Source: Nocardioides sp. GY 10113 (lineage in GTDB: Bacteria; Actinomycetota; Actinomycetes; Propionibacteriales; Nocardioidaceae). Taken from it: a stretch of 64,000 nt of DNA. The translations under genes and the position numbers were made by a program. The stretch spans positions 1 to 64,000 of the forward strand of contig NZ_STGK01000008.1 in assembly GCF_004919105.1 (NCBI RefSeq), read 5' to 3'. Of this stretch, positions 57,194-64,000 are shown one piece after another. The notes beneath the pieces are model-generated. The model was given only the letters and a program-made list of their open reading frames with translations, searched no databases and was not told where the DNA came from. Every line of letters starts with the position of its first letter. The first letter of the stretch is position 1.

Positions 57194-57517
57194 TCAGACG
57201 GGCCGGCGCTTGATCCGCTTCGGCTCGTCGGGCAGCGGCAGCGGGTCGGGGCGACTGGGCTCGGGCGCCTCCGTGGGCCCGTCGAGGTCCAGCCAGCCGT
57301 CGTAGGTCTCGACCAGCATCTCCAGGACGATCTCGGGGGCGTCGGTGGTCACCGCCCACGGGTGGCCCTCGTCGTCGTCCTCGCCCGAGAGGCGCTCGCG
57401 CGTCACCTCCGCGGCGAAGCCGCCCCTGACCAGGGAGAGGGCGGCCAGCCTGGCCTCGTCCTCGTCGAAGAAGATCCCGCGCACGCCTCCATCATCGCCC
57501 ACGGCGCGGTCGAACAC
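57194..57517 (-). CDS. Hypothetical small acidic protein
   Basis: The frame encodes up to 107 residues. [20 protein letters not shown] and [19 protein letters not shown] look like a compact alpha/beta fold, followed by a Pro/Arg-rich tail. GTG 57517 gives the full frame; GTG 57484 ([11 protein letters not shown]) would drop a low-complexity leader but has GGAGG too close. No family is recognised. It is separated from mshB by the palindromic element at 57139-57185. Confidence 0.6.
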   Translation of the reverse strand: MFDRAVGDDGGVRGIFFDEDEARLAALSLVRGGFAAEVTRERLSGEDDDEGHPWAVTTDAPEIVLEMLVETYDGWLDLDGPTEAPEPSRPDPLPLPDEPKRIKRRPV

Positions 57518-57548
57518 CCAGCGGCGGCGGGAGGACTAGGTTGACGGC

Positions 57549-58664
57549 GTGCCACCCGCGCCACCCAGTGTCCCGACGCAGCGCGTCCATCTCGCACGCG
57601 CCGAGCCGAGCCCGTACGACGTGGACGCCGCCGTCGCGGCGGCGACCGCGGCGGGCGCTGCCCGGGTCGGCATCGACGGCCTGCTGGGCGACCTGTCGCG
57701 ACGCGCGCGGCGCACCCTCGCCCCGCATCCGCGACTCCTGGGCGGGGCCGTGGACGTGGCGCTGACCTGGGAGGCCGCGGACCGCCGGGACCCGCACTGG
57801 TACCCGCAGGGGGTGACCCACTCCGGGCGCACCGGCACCACGACCGGGCTGCTGCTGGTCGCCTGGTACCACAAGGGCGAGGCGGGCTCCCGGTTCACCG
57901 TGCTGGACCCGGACCGGCGGCGCTACCAGCACGTGCTGCTCGCCGAGCCGGTCGTCGAGGACGGCGAGCCGCGACTGCGACCGCTGCGGGTGCACGCCGG
58001 CGGGCTGGTCTGGCACGGGCGGCACCTGCACGTCGCGGCGACCAGGCGCGGCTTCCTCTCGGCGTGCGTGGACGACGTGCTGCGACTGCCGGAGCCGACG
58101 GACGCGTCCGCGGACCGGCAGCTGCTCGGTCTGCACCCCGCGGGCCACCGCTACGTCCTCCCGGTGCGGCACGCGTTCCGGGCCGGGTACGCCGAGGGCA
58201 CCGAGCCGCTGCGCTACTCGTTCCTCTCCCTGGACCGGTCCGACCCCGAGCCGGCCCTGGTGGTCGGCGAGTACGGCCGCAAGGGGCACTCCCACCGGCT
58301 CGCCCGCTTCCCCGCCGACGACGCCACCGGCCTGCTGCCGCCGAGCCCCGACGGCTTCCACGCCGTCCCCGACGACCGCGGCACCGCCCGGATGCAGGGC
58401 GTCGCGGTCGCCGACGGCGTGCACTACGTGACCACGTCGGAGGGCCATCGCACCCGCGGCACGGTCCACGTGGGGCGGCCCGGCGACCTGGTGGGCCGGC
58501 GCGGCGCGGTGCCGGCCGGTCCGGAAGACCTGACGTGGTGGCCCGCGACCGGCATGCTCTGGACCGCGACCGAGCACCCGCGACGGCGCTGGGTGATCGG
58601 GATGCGCAAGGACCGGCTGGACCGGTGGGCCGACCGTGCGCGGCGGCGCGCCGGCGAGCGTTGA
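57549..58664 (+). CDS. Hypothetical protein, possibly beta-propeller-like
   Basis: This 371-residue protein has no recognised domain name. It is rich in Trp, Arg, Gly and His and contains repeated short beta-type segments (RLHARVPTHR-like elements not strict), such as SRFTVLDPDRRRYQHVLLAE, PLRVHAGGLVWHGRHLHVA and RMQGVAVADGVHYVTTSEGH, suggesting a beta-propeller or similar fold. There is no signal peptide or membrane helix. GTG 57549 is the first start. It is followed after 17 nt by guanine deaminase and is probably cotranscribed with it. Confidence 0.65.
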   Translation: MPPAPPSVPTQRVHLARAEPSPYDVDAAVAAATAAGAARVGIDGLLGDLSRRARRTLAPHPRLLGGAVDVALTWEAADRRDPHWYPQGVTHSGRTGTTTGLLLVAWYHKGEAGSRFTVLDPDRRRYQHVLLAEPVVEDGEPRLRPLRVHAGGLVWHGRHLHVAATRRGFLSACVDDVLRLPEPTDASADRQLLGLHPAGHRYVLPVRHAFRAGYAEGTEPLRYSFLSLDRSDPEPALVVGEYGRKGHSHRLARFPADDATGLLPPSPDGFHAVPDDRGTARMQGVAVADGVHYVTTSEGHRTRGTVHVGRPGDLVGRRGAVPAGPEDLTWWPATGMLWTATEHPRRRWVIGMRKDRLDRWADRARRRAGER

Positions 58665-58681
58665 GGATCGAGGAGGCACCG

Positions 58682-59167
58682 ATGACGTCGACCGAGGAAC
58701 CCCGCGACGAGCACTGGCTGGCCGAGGCCGTCGCCGCGGCCCGGGCCAACGTGGCCGAGGGAGGTGGCCCGTTCGGGGCGGTGATCGTCCGGGCCGGCGT
58801 CGTGCTGGGGCGCGGCCAGAACCGCGTCACCCGCGACCTGGATCCGACCGCGCACGCCGAGGTGATGGCGATGCGCGCCGCCTGCCGCGAGATCGGCGAC
58901 TTCTCGCTGGCCGGCACCACGCTCTACACCTCCTGCGAGCCGTGCCCGCTGTGCCTCGCCGCCTCGATGTGGGCGCGGATCGACCGAGTGGTCTACTCCG
59001 CGGACCGCGACGACGCGGCGGCGGGCGGCTTCGACGACCGAGCGTTCTACGCCGAGCTGCGCAAGCCGAGGGCCGAGTGGGGCATGGCGGTCGAGCAGCG
59101 GCGTACCCAGGACTCGACCAGCCCGTTCGAGGCGTGGCTCGCACACGACGGGCGCACCCACTACTGA
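58682..59167 (+). CDS. guaD: Guanine deaminase-type nucleoside deaminase
   Basis: This 161-residue zinc hydrolase has PTAHAEVMAMR (H58, catalytic E60) and the PCXXC zinc site SCEPCPLC (C88, C91). The pattern PFGAVIVRAGVVLGRGQNRV, DFSLAGTTLYTSCEPCPLC and GGFDDRAFYAELRKP is that of Bacillus subtilis GuaD-type guanine deaminases, including the C-terminal SPFEAW. It would turn guanine to xanthine and ammonia. A tRNA adenosine deaminase (TadA) is less likely from the C-terminal half. ATG 58682 follows GAGGAGG. Confidence 0.82.
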   Translation: MTSTEEPRDEHWLAEAVAAARANVAEGGGPFGAVIVRAGVVLGRGQNRVTRDLDPTAHAEVMAMRAACREIGDFSLAGTTLYTSCEPCPLCLAASMWARIDRVVYSADRDDAAAGGFDDRAFYAELRKPRAEWGMAVEQRRTQDSTSPFEAWLAHDGRTHY

Positions 59168-59205
59168 CCGGTGCGAGACGACCGTCACACCCTCCCGGGA
59201 TCGAA

Positions 59206-59221
59206 TTAACACTGCCGTAAC
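59206..59221 (+). promoter_or_regulatory. GlnR-like box upstream of the NMT1-type transporter
   Basis: TTAAC-ACTGCC-GTAAC has the two 5-bp half-sites and 6-bp spacing of actinobacterial GlnR boxes (GTNAC-N6-GAAAC). It is 101 bp upstream of the binding-protein gene. Each half-site has one deviation, so the match is suggestive only. Confidence 0.35.
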
Positions 59222-59321
59222 AAGCAGCATCGAGGCGCGAAATCGGCGACTCCTAGCGTCGCGGCGCAGCAGCGCCTGCTGCTCTCGGGTCCAGTACGCC
59301 CCAGCCAGGAGAAGAAACTCG

Positions 59322-60428
59322 ATGTCGCTCGCCCACCGTCCCGCCCGTCGCGCCCGCCGCGCCGCGGCCCTGACCATCGCCACGCTGCTGTCCGCGGCCA
59401 CGCTGGCCGCCTGCGGCTCCGACGACGAGCCCAGCGGCAGCGGCAGCGACGGCGAGGGCGTCTCGGACGCCTCGATCACCGTCCAGTACTCCTGGATCAA
59501 GAACGAGGAGTTCGCCGGCGAGTTCTACGCCACCGAGAAGGGCTACTACGACGAGGCCGGCATCACCGACGTCACGGCCATCGCCGGGCCGAGCACCGGC
59601 GTCGCCGAGCTGATCGAGGGCACCGTCGACGTGGCGCTGAGCGACGCCGCCTCGATCGGCGCGGCCATCGCCGAGCAGGACGCCCCGCTGAAGATCATCG
59701 GCGCCACGTTCCAGAAGAACCCGTTCACGATCCTCTCCCTCAAGGACGGCGCGGACATCAGCACGCCCGCGGACCTGGTCGGCAAGAAGATCGGCGTCCA
59801 GGCCTCCAACGAGAACGTCTTCAACGCGCTGCTCAACGCCAACGGCATCGACCGCGACGACCTGACCGTGGTTCCGGTCGAGTTCGACCCGACCCCGCTG
59901 ATCAAGGGCGAGGTCGACGGCTTCATGGCCTACCTGACCAACGAGGCGATCACGGTCGGCGCCGAGCAGCCGGTCACCAACCTCGCGTACGCCGAGAACG
60001 GCGTGCCCTACGTCGCCGAGACCTTCTCCGTCACCGACCAGTTCCTGGCCGAGAACCGCGACCTGCTGAAGGCGTTCCTGACCGCCGAGATCCAGGGCTG
60101 GTCCGACGTCTTCACCGAGCCGACCGCGGACACGGTCTCGCTGGTCGAGAAGTTCTACAACGCGGGCGCCGACGCCGGCGACCTGAACGCCAACTTCGGC
60201 CCGCTGCCGGCCACCACCGCTGACAGCCTGGAGGCGCAGAAGGAGCTCATCTCCACCGAGGAGACCGAGGCCAACGGCCTGTTCACGATCTCCGACGAGC
60301 TCAAGGCGCAGACCGTCGAGTCGCTGGCCGCCGCCGGCTGGGAGGTCGACGTCGACGCCCTGTTCGACACCTCGATCCTCGAGGAGATCTACGCGGAGAA
60401 CCCCGACCTCGTGGACTACCTGTCCTGA
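59322..60428 (+). CDS. ABC transporter substrate-binding lipoprotein, NMT1/THI5-SsuA type
   Basis: This 368-residue protein has a signal peptide with lipobox TLAAC (C31), an acidic Ser/Gly tether and an NMT1/SsuA-like periplasmic domain: [40 protein letters not shown] and [18 protein letters not shown]. The class binds pyrimidine-like, aliphatic sulfonate or related nitrogen compounds. ATG 59322 follows AGGAGA. The ATPase and two permease genes follow. Proximity to guanine deaminase suggests a nucleobase-like or other nitrogenous substrate, but this is weak evidence. Confidence 0.88.
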   Translation: MSLAHRPARRARRAAALTIATLLSAATLAACGSDDEPSGSGSDGEGVSDASITVQYSWIKNEEFAGEFYATEKGYYDEAGITDVTAIAGPSTGVAELIEGTVDVALSDAASIGAAIAEQDAPLKIIGATFQKNPFTILSLKDGADISTPADLVGKKIGVQASNENVFNALLNANGIDRDDLTVVPVEFDPTPLIKGEVDGFMAYLTNEAITVGAEQPVTNLAYAENGVPYVAETFSVTDQFLAENRDLLKAFLTAEIQGWSDVFTEPTADTVSLVEKFYNAGADAGDLNANFGPLPATTADSLEAQKELISTEETEANGLFTISDELKAQTVESLAAAGWEVDVDALFDTSILEEIYAENPDLVDYLS

Positions 60429-60471
60429 GCCACGCCCGACCACTCCCCATCGGAGAAACGTCGACCACTTC

Positions 60472-61290
60472 ATGACTCTCGACAACGCCACCGGTGCCGG
60501 TGCCCACATGGGCACCGGCATCGGTATCGACGACCTCACCAAGACCTTCCGCAGCCGCGGGCGCACCACGGTCGCCCTCGAGGACGCCCACCTGCACACC
60601 GAGCAGGGCTCGTTCCTGGCGCTGCTCGGCCCGTCGGGCTGCGGGAAGTCCACGATCCTGCGCATCCTGGCCGGCCTGGAGTCGCCGAGCGGCGGCACCG
60701 CGCTGGTCGACGGCAAGACCCCGCGCGAGCTGCGACGCGGCGGCGAGCTCGGCATCGCCTTCCAGGACCACGCGCTGCTGCCGTGGCGCACGGTCCGCAA
60801 GAACATCCGGCTGCCGTTCGAGGTGGCCGGCCGCAGCGTCGACAAGGACTACATCGCCGAGCTGATCGAGCTCGTGGGCCTCACCGGCTTCGAGGACGCC
60901 CGGCCGGCTCAGCTCTCCGGCGGCATGCGCCAGCGCGTCTCCATCGCCCGCGCACTGGCCCTGAAGCCCTCGGTGCTGCTGCTCGACGAGCCGTTCGGCG
61001 CGCTGGACGACATGACCCGGCAGAACCTCAACCTGGAGCTGCTGCGGATCTGGACCGAGAAGCCGGCGACCACGCTCCTGGTCACCCACGGCATCTCGGA
61101 GGCGATCTTCCTGGCCGACAAGGTCGCGGTGATGTCGCCGCGTCCGGGGCGGATCAAGGCCGTCATCGACGTGACGCTGCCGCGCCCGCGCACACCGGAG
61201 ATGATGCGCACCCCCGAGTTCCACGCCCTGGTCGACCAGGCCTCCGAGCTGCTCTTCGGCGCCGACGGCCGCGCCGAGGCCGAGGCCTGA
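60472..61290 (+). CDS. ABC transporter ATP-binding protein, SsuB/TauB type
   Basis: This 272-residue ATPase has Walker [10 protein letters not shown] (about 54), a Q-loop [10 protein letters not shown] typical of the nitrate/sulfonate/taurine (SsuB/TauB) family, signature LSGGMRQR and Walker [12 protein letters not shown], and the switch His in VTHGISEA. It powers the transporter with the two downstream permeases. ATG 60472 follows GGAGAAAC; the N-terminus has about 15 extra residues before the core. Confidence 0.94.
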   Translation: MTLDNATGAGAHMGTGIGIDDLTKTFRSRGRTTVALEDAHLHTEQGSFLALLGPSGCGKSTILRILAGLESPSGGTALVDGKTPRELRRGGELGIAFQDHALLPWRTVRKNIRLPFEVAGRSVDKDYIAELIELVGLTGFEDARPAQLSGGMRQRVSIARALALKPSVLLLDEPFGALDDMTRQNLNLELLRIWTEKPATTLLVTHGISEAIFLADKVAVMSPRPGRIKAVIDVTLPRPRTPEMMRTPEFHALVDQASELLFGADGRAEAEA

Positions 61291-61292
61291 GC

Positions 61293-62108
61293 GTGGCCGG
61301 CGCGGACCGCGCCCGCGGGGTGCCACGGTGGCTGGCCGGGCTGATCGGCCTGGCCGTGGTGCTCGGCGCCTGGTGGCTGCTCGCCGTCCTGGTGTTCCGG
61401 CCCGAGCCGGGCACCACCTACACGCCCCTGCCCACCCCGTGGGCGGTGCTCTCCACGATGGCCTCGGACGGCTTCGCGCCGTACTGGAACATCTTCCAGG
61501 TCACCATCTCCGAGGCGCTGGTGGGCTTCCTGTGGGGCAACGGCCTGGCTCTCCTGCTCGCCTCGCTGGTACTCGTGGCGCCCTGGCTGGAGCGGGTGAT
61601 CGTGCAGATCGCGGTGGTCACCTACTGCCTGCCGATCGTCGCCGTCGGCGGCATCGCGATCATCGTCCTCGGCGGCGCCGACGAGCCGGGCGGACGCTCC
61701 TCCACCGCCGTCTTCCTGGCGGCCCTCTGCTGCTTCTTCACGACCGTGGTCGGGGCGCTGCTCGGATTCCGCTCCGCCGACAGGGCCAGCCTCGACCTGA
61801 TCTCGGTCTACGGCGGCGGCCGGGTCACCCAGCTGCGGAAGGTGCGCCTCGTGGCCGCCCTGCCGGCCATCCTCAACGCGTTGCAGATCGCGGTGCCGAC
61901 GGCACTGCTCGGCGCGGTGCTCGGCGAGTACATGGGCAAGATCGACGTGAGCGTCGGCACCCAGCTGATCAAGTTCCAGCAGGTGCTCGACTCCGAGCGC
62001 CTCTGGGCGCTGTTCCTGCTCAGCGCACTGGTCGCGCTCATCGGCTACGGCCTGCTCGGCCTGGTGGCCCGCGTGGTCACGCCCTGGGTCTCCGGGAGGA
62101 CGCGATGA
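61293..62108 (+). CDS. ABC transporter permease, first subunit
   Basis: This 271-residue protein has about six membrane helices and a BPD_transp_1 domain with the EAA-like loop SLDLISVYGGGRVTQLRKVR and LPAILNALQIAVPTALLGAV. GTG 61293 lies 2 nt past the ATPase stop and gives a normal short cytoplasmic start (MAGADRARGVPRW). Its stop overlaps the next start as ATGA. With the second permease it forms a heterodimeric channel. Confidence 0.92.
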   Translation: MAGADRARGVPRWLAGLIGLAVVLGAWWLLAVLVFRPEPGTTYTPLPTPWAVLSTMASDGFAPYWNIFQVTISEALVGFLWGNGLALLLASLVLVAPWLERVIVQIAVVTYCLPIVAVGGIAIIVLGGADEPGGRSSTAVFLAALCCFFTTVVGALLGFRSADRASLDLISVYGGGRVTQLRKVRLVAALPAILNALQIAVPTALLGAVLGEYMGKIDVSVGTQLIKFQQVLDSERLWALFLLSALVALIGYGLLGLVARVVTPWVSGRTR

Positions 62109-63001
62109 CCGCCGCCACGACCACCGCCCCGCCCGCAGCGCCGACCGGGAAGGACCGCGCTCGCCGGCTGCGCCGCGAGCGCCGTGCGGCCCTGCTCCGC
62201 GCGCTCGGCGACGCCCTCTTCGGCGCCGTCGTCACCATCGTGGTGGTGCTGCTCGGCTGGCAGCTGCTGCTCGCCGTCGTGGACGTCTCGTCGTTCACCG
62301 CGAAGGGTCCCGCCGACGTCTGGAACTTCCTCTTCGTCGACCAGCCGGGAGCCGACGCCGACGACACCGCCGCGGCGCACCGCGCCGCGCTGCTGCCGCT
62401 GGTCGGCCAGACCGCCATCGACGCCCTGATCGGCTTCGCGGCCGGGATGACGATCGCCATCGTGCTCGCCCTGCTGTTCACGCTCTCGAAGACCGTCGAG
62501 GCCGGCGTGATGCCGTTCGCGCTCTTCCTGCGCAGCGTGCCGCTGGTGGCGATCGCGCCGGCGCTCCTGCTCATCACAGGGCGCGGCACGGTCTCGTCCG
62601 TGGCGGTGATCGGCAGCATCGTGGTGCTCTTCCCCGCGCTCGCCTCGGTGCTGTTCGGCCTGAGCCGGGCCAACCCCGACAGCATCGACCTGGTCCACGT
62701 CTACGGCGGCTCGGACTGGGCGTCCCTGCTGAAGGTGGCGGTCCCCGGGGCGCTGCCGTCGATCTTCGCCGCAGCCCGGGTCTCCGTGCCCGGCGCGGTC
62801 ACCGGCGCGATGCTCGCCGAGTGGCTCTCCACCGGCAAGGGCGTCGGCGGCGCGATCCCGCGGTTCACCTCCTCGATCCAGTACGACGAGCTGTGGTCCG
62901 CGATCGCGCTGATCACGTTCGGCACGCTGATCGTCTACAACCTGGTGCAGCTGCTCGAGAACGCGGTGCTGGCCCGGATGGGGATGACCACCACGCAGTG
63001 A
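62105..63001 (+). CDS. ABC transporter permease, second subunit
   Basis: This 298-residue protein has an Arg-rich cytoplasmic N-terminus and about six helices, with the EAA loop SIDLVHVYGGSDWASLLKVA and the C-terminal GAMLAEWLSTGKGVGGAIPR of the SsuC/TauC-type family. ATG 62105 overlaps the first permease stop (ATGA). It ends the operon, followed by a terminator hairpin. Confidence 0.92.
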   Translation: MTAATTTAPPAAPTGKDRARRLRRERRAALLRALGDALFGAVVTIVVVLLGWQLLLAVVDVSSFTAKGPADVWNFLFVDQPGADADDTAAAHRAALLPLVGQTAIDALIGFAAGMTIAIVLALLFTLSKTVEAGVMPFALFLRSVPLVAIAPALLLITGRGTVSSVAVIGSIVVLFPALASVLFGLSRANPDSIDLVHVYGGSDWASLLKVAVPGALPSIFAAARVSVPGAVTGAMLAEWLSTGKGVGGAIPRFTSSIQYDELWSAIALITFGTLIVYNLVQLLENAVLARMGMTTTQ

Positions 63002-63006
63002 GGCCG

Positions 63007-63033
63007 GCTCGCGCCGCGGACGGTGGCGCGAGC
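63007..63033 (+). terminator. Terminator of the NMT1-type transporter operon
   Basis: GCTCGCGCC (63007-63015) pairs with GGCGCGAGC (63025-63033) 5 nt past the last stop codon. The remaining 117 bp to the convergent transporter gene show nothing further. Confidence 0.65.
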
Positions 63034-63150
63034 TCGCGGGCGGCCAGGGCCTCCGATGTCAGGGGGCCAGGCCGTCGCACGACGCGATGGTCTCCACACG
63101 CCACGTGCCGCCATCCGGGACGACCAGGGCGAGCGGCGTAGGCCGTCCCG

Positions 63151-64000
63151 TCAGTGCACGCCGGCCATCAGCCGCCGGATCGGCTTGGTGAACAGCAGCA
63201 GCAGGGTGCCGGCGGCGATCGCGACCAGCCCGATGGCGAGGAAGTAGCCGGTCTCGTCGTCGGGGTCGTAGTACTCGGCGAGCGTGCCCGACATCGCTGT
63301 GCCGAGCGCGACCGAGAGGAAGTAGATGGCCACCATCTGCGTCTTGAACTGCGCGGGCGCGAGCTTGGTCGACAACGACAGGCCGGACGGGGAGATGAAC
63401 AGCTCGGCGATCGTGAAGACCAGCAGGATGATCACCAGCGCGATCAGCGGGACGGTGTTCACGCCGGAGGGCATCGGCAGGAACAGCAGGAACGCGCAGC
63501 CCATGATCACGGTGCCGATGCCGAACTTCACGGGCGTGGACGGCTGGCGCGGCCCGAGCTGGGTCCACACCGCGGCGAAGACCGGCGCCAGCAGGATGAT
63601 GAAGACCGGGTTGATCGAGTTCACCCAGGAGACCGGCATCTCCCAGCCGAAGATGGTCCGGTTGAGCCGCTCGTCGGAGTAGATCGTGACCACCGTGAAC
63701 TGCTGCTGGTAGAGCGACCAGAAGACGGCGTTGATGACGAAGAGCGGGACGAACGACCAGACCCGGCTGCGCTCGACGGCGGTCACGTGGGCGCTGGTCA
63801 GCAGGAGCGCGAAGTAGCCGATCGCGGCGACCAGGGTGATCCCCACGACCCAGTCGGAGAGGTTGTCGGTGTCGATCCAGCCGACGGCCACCAGCGCGAC
63901 GACCAGGACCAGGGCGCCCAGCCCCATCGCGCCGTACCGGACCCGCTCGGCGGGGCTGAGCGGGTTGGGCACGTGGTGGGTGCTCTCGGGCAGCCGCTTG
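63151..64000 (-). CDS. POT family (proton-dependent oligopeptide) transporter, C-terminal part
   Basis: The frame enters from the right edge, so the N-terminal half, including the family's FYGMRALL-type motif, is outside. The 283 residues present have seven or so helices. VFWSLYQQQFTVVTIYSDER and SINPVFIILLAPVFAAVWTQ are the POT/PTR2 patterns of helices 7 and 8, and ELFISPSGLSLSTKLAPAQF the later conserved segment. It probably imports di- and tripeptides with protons. An internal GTG at 63970-63972 is not the start, because conserved transporter sequence would be lost. Confidence 0.9.
   Translation of the reverse strand, partial: KRLPESTHHVPNPLSPAERVRYGAMGLGALVLVVALVAVGWIDTDNLSDWVVGITLVAAIGYFALLLTSAHVTAVERSRVWSFVPLFVINAVFWSLYQQQFTVVTIYSDERLNRTIFGWEMPVSWVNSINPVFIILLAPVFAAVWTQLGPRQPSTPVKFGIGTVIMGCAFLLFLPMPSGVNTVPLIALVIILLVFTIAELFISPSGLSLSTKLAPAQFKTQMVAIYFLSVALGTAMSGTLAEYYDPDDETGYFLAIGLVAIAAGTLLLLFTKPIRRLMAGVH

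Overview
The window is a 64-kb stretch of a very GC-rich (about 72%) actinobacterial chromosome. The gene set points to Nocardioidaceae, most likely a Nocardioides-like soil organism: cofactor F420 synthesis and use, mycothiol synthesis (mshB), a fused CydDC, an actinobacterial M23 peptidase, a GPGG small membrane protein, many GTG starts and many 4-bp GTGA/ATGA gene overlaps. I see no phage, transposase, CRISPR, rRNA or tRNA. The family assignment is inference; only gene families and sequence features are seen directly.

Layout. 1-5.5 kb: the start of sucC, a secreted M23 peptidase, pcrA helicase and a small membrane protein, with a cluster of inverted and direct repeats upstream of pcrA. 5.5-10.8 kb: L-2-hydroxyglutarate oxidase and a LiaFSR-like envelope-stress module (LuxR regulator and PspC-type kinase divergent from a PspC/LiaF-like protein). 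10.9-16.7 kb: an F420 island (F420:NADP oxidoreductase, luciferase-like F420 oxidoreductase, acyl-CoA dehydrogenase, FO synthase) with a perfect 14-bp inverted-repeat operator. 17-25.4 kb: xylose uptake and catabolism, two convergent operons (substrate-binding protein, ATPase, permease, ROK regulator facing xylB-xylA-ROK regulator) meeting at a large palindromic terminator. 25.6-31.4 kb: GPGG protein, a coupled trio (DNA-binding domain fused to an ECF-type membrane domain, DUF1295 membrane protein, FAD oxidoreductase) and a molybdopterin oxidoreductase. 31.6-36.2 kb: a probable biuret-degradation cassette (GntR regulator, allophanate hydrolase, biuret hydrolase, NCS2-type permease) with the same operator core at both promoters. 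36.5-41.9 kb: guaA, a TauE-type exporter and a coupled WXG100-like/DUF1023 hydrolase trio. 41.9-51.4 kb: cytochrome bd operon cydA-cydB-cydDC continuing, with overlaps, into a MoxR AAA+ ATPase and a VWA protein; a Rex-type operator precedes cydA. 51.7-53.4 kb: a thiolase and its DUF35 partner behind a KstR-type box. 53.4-57.5 kb: an array of fifteen identical 33-bp repeats, a VanW protein, a small membrane protein and mshB. 57.5-63 kb: a hypothetical, guanine deaminase and an NMT1/SsuA-type ABC transporter. The right edge cuts a POT-family peptide transporter.

How the parts fit. The most informative signals are regulatory: matched operator pairs (GntR; Rex-like at cydA and at the molybdopterin oxidoreductase), a KstR box, a CRP-like plus ROK-like pair before the sugar transporter, and predicted leaderless starts for xylB and cydA. 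The most novel-looking units are the cyd-MoxR-VWA operon, the DNA-binding/ECF fusion trio, the biuret cassette, and two families of intergenic palindromic repeats.
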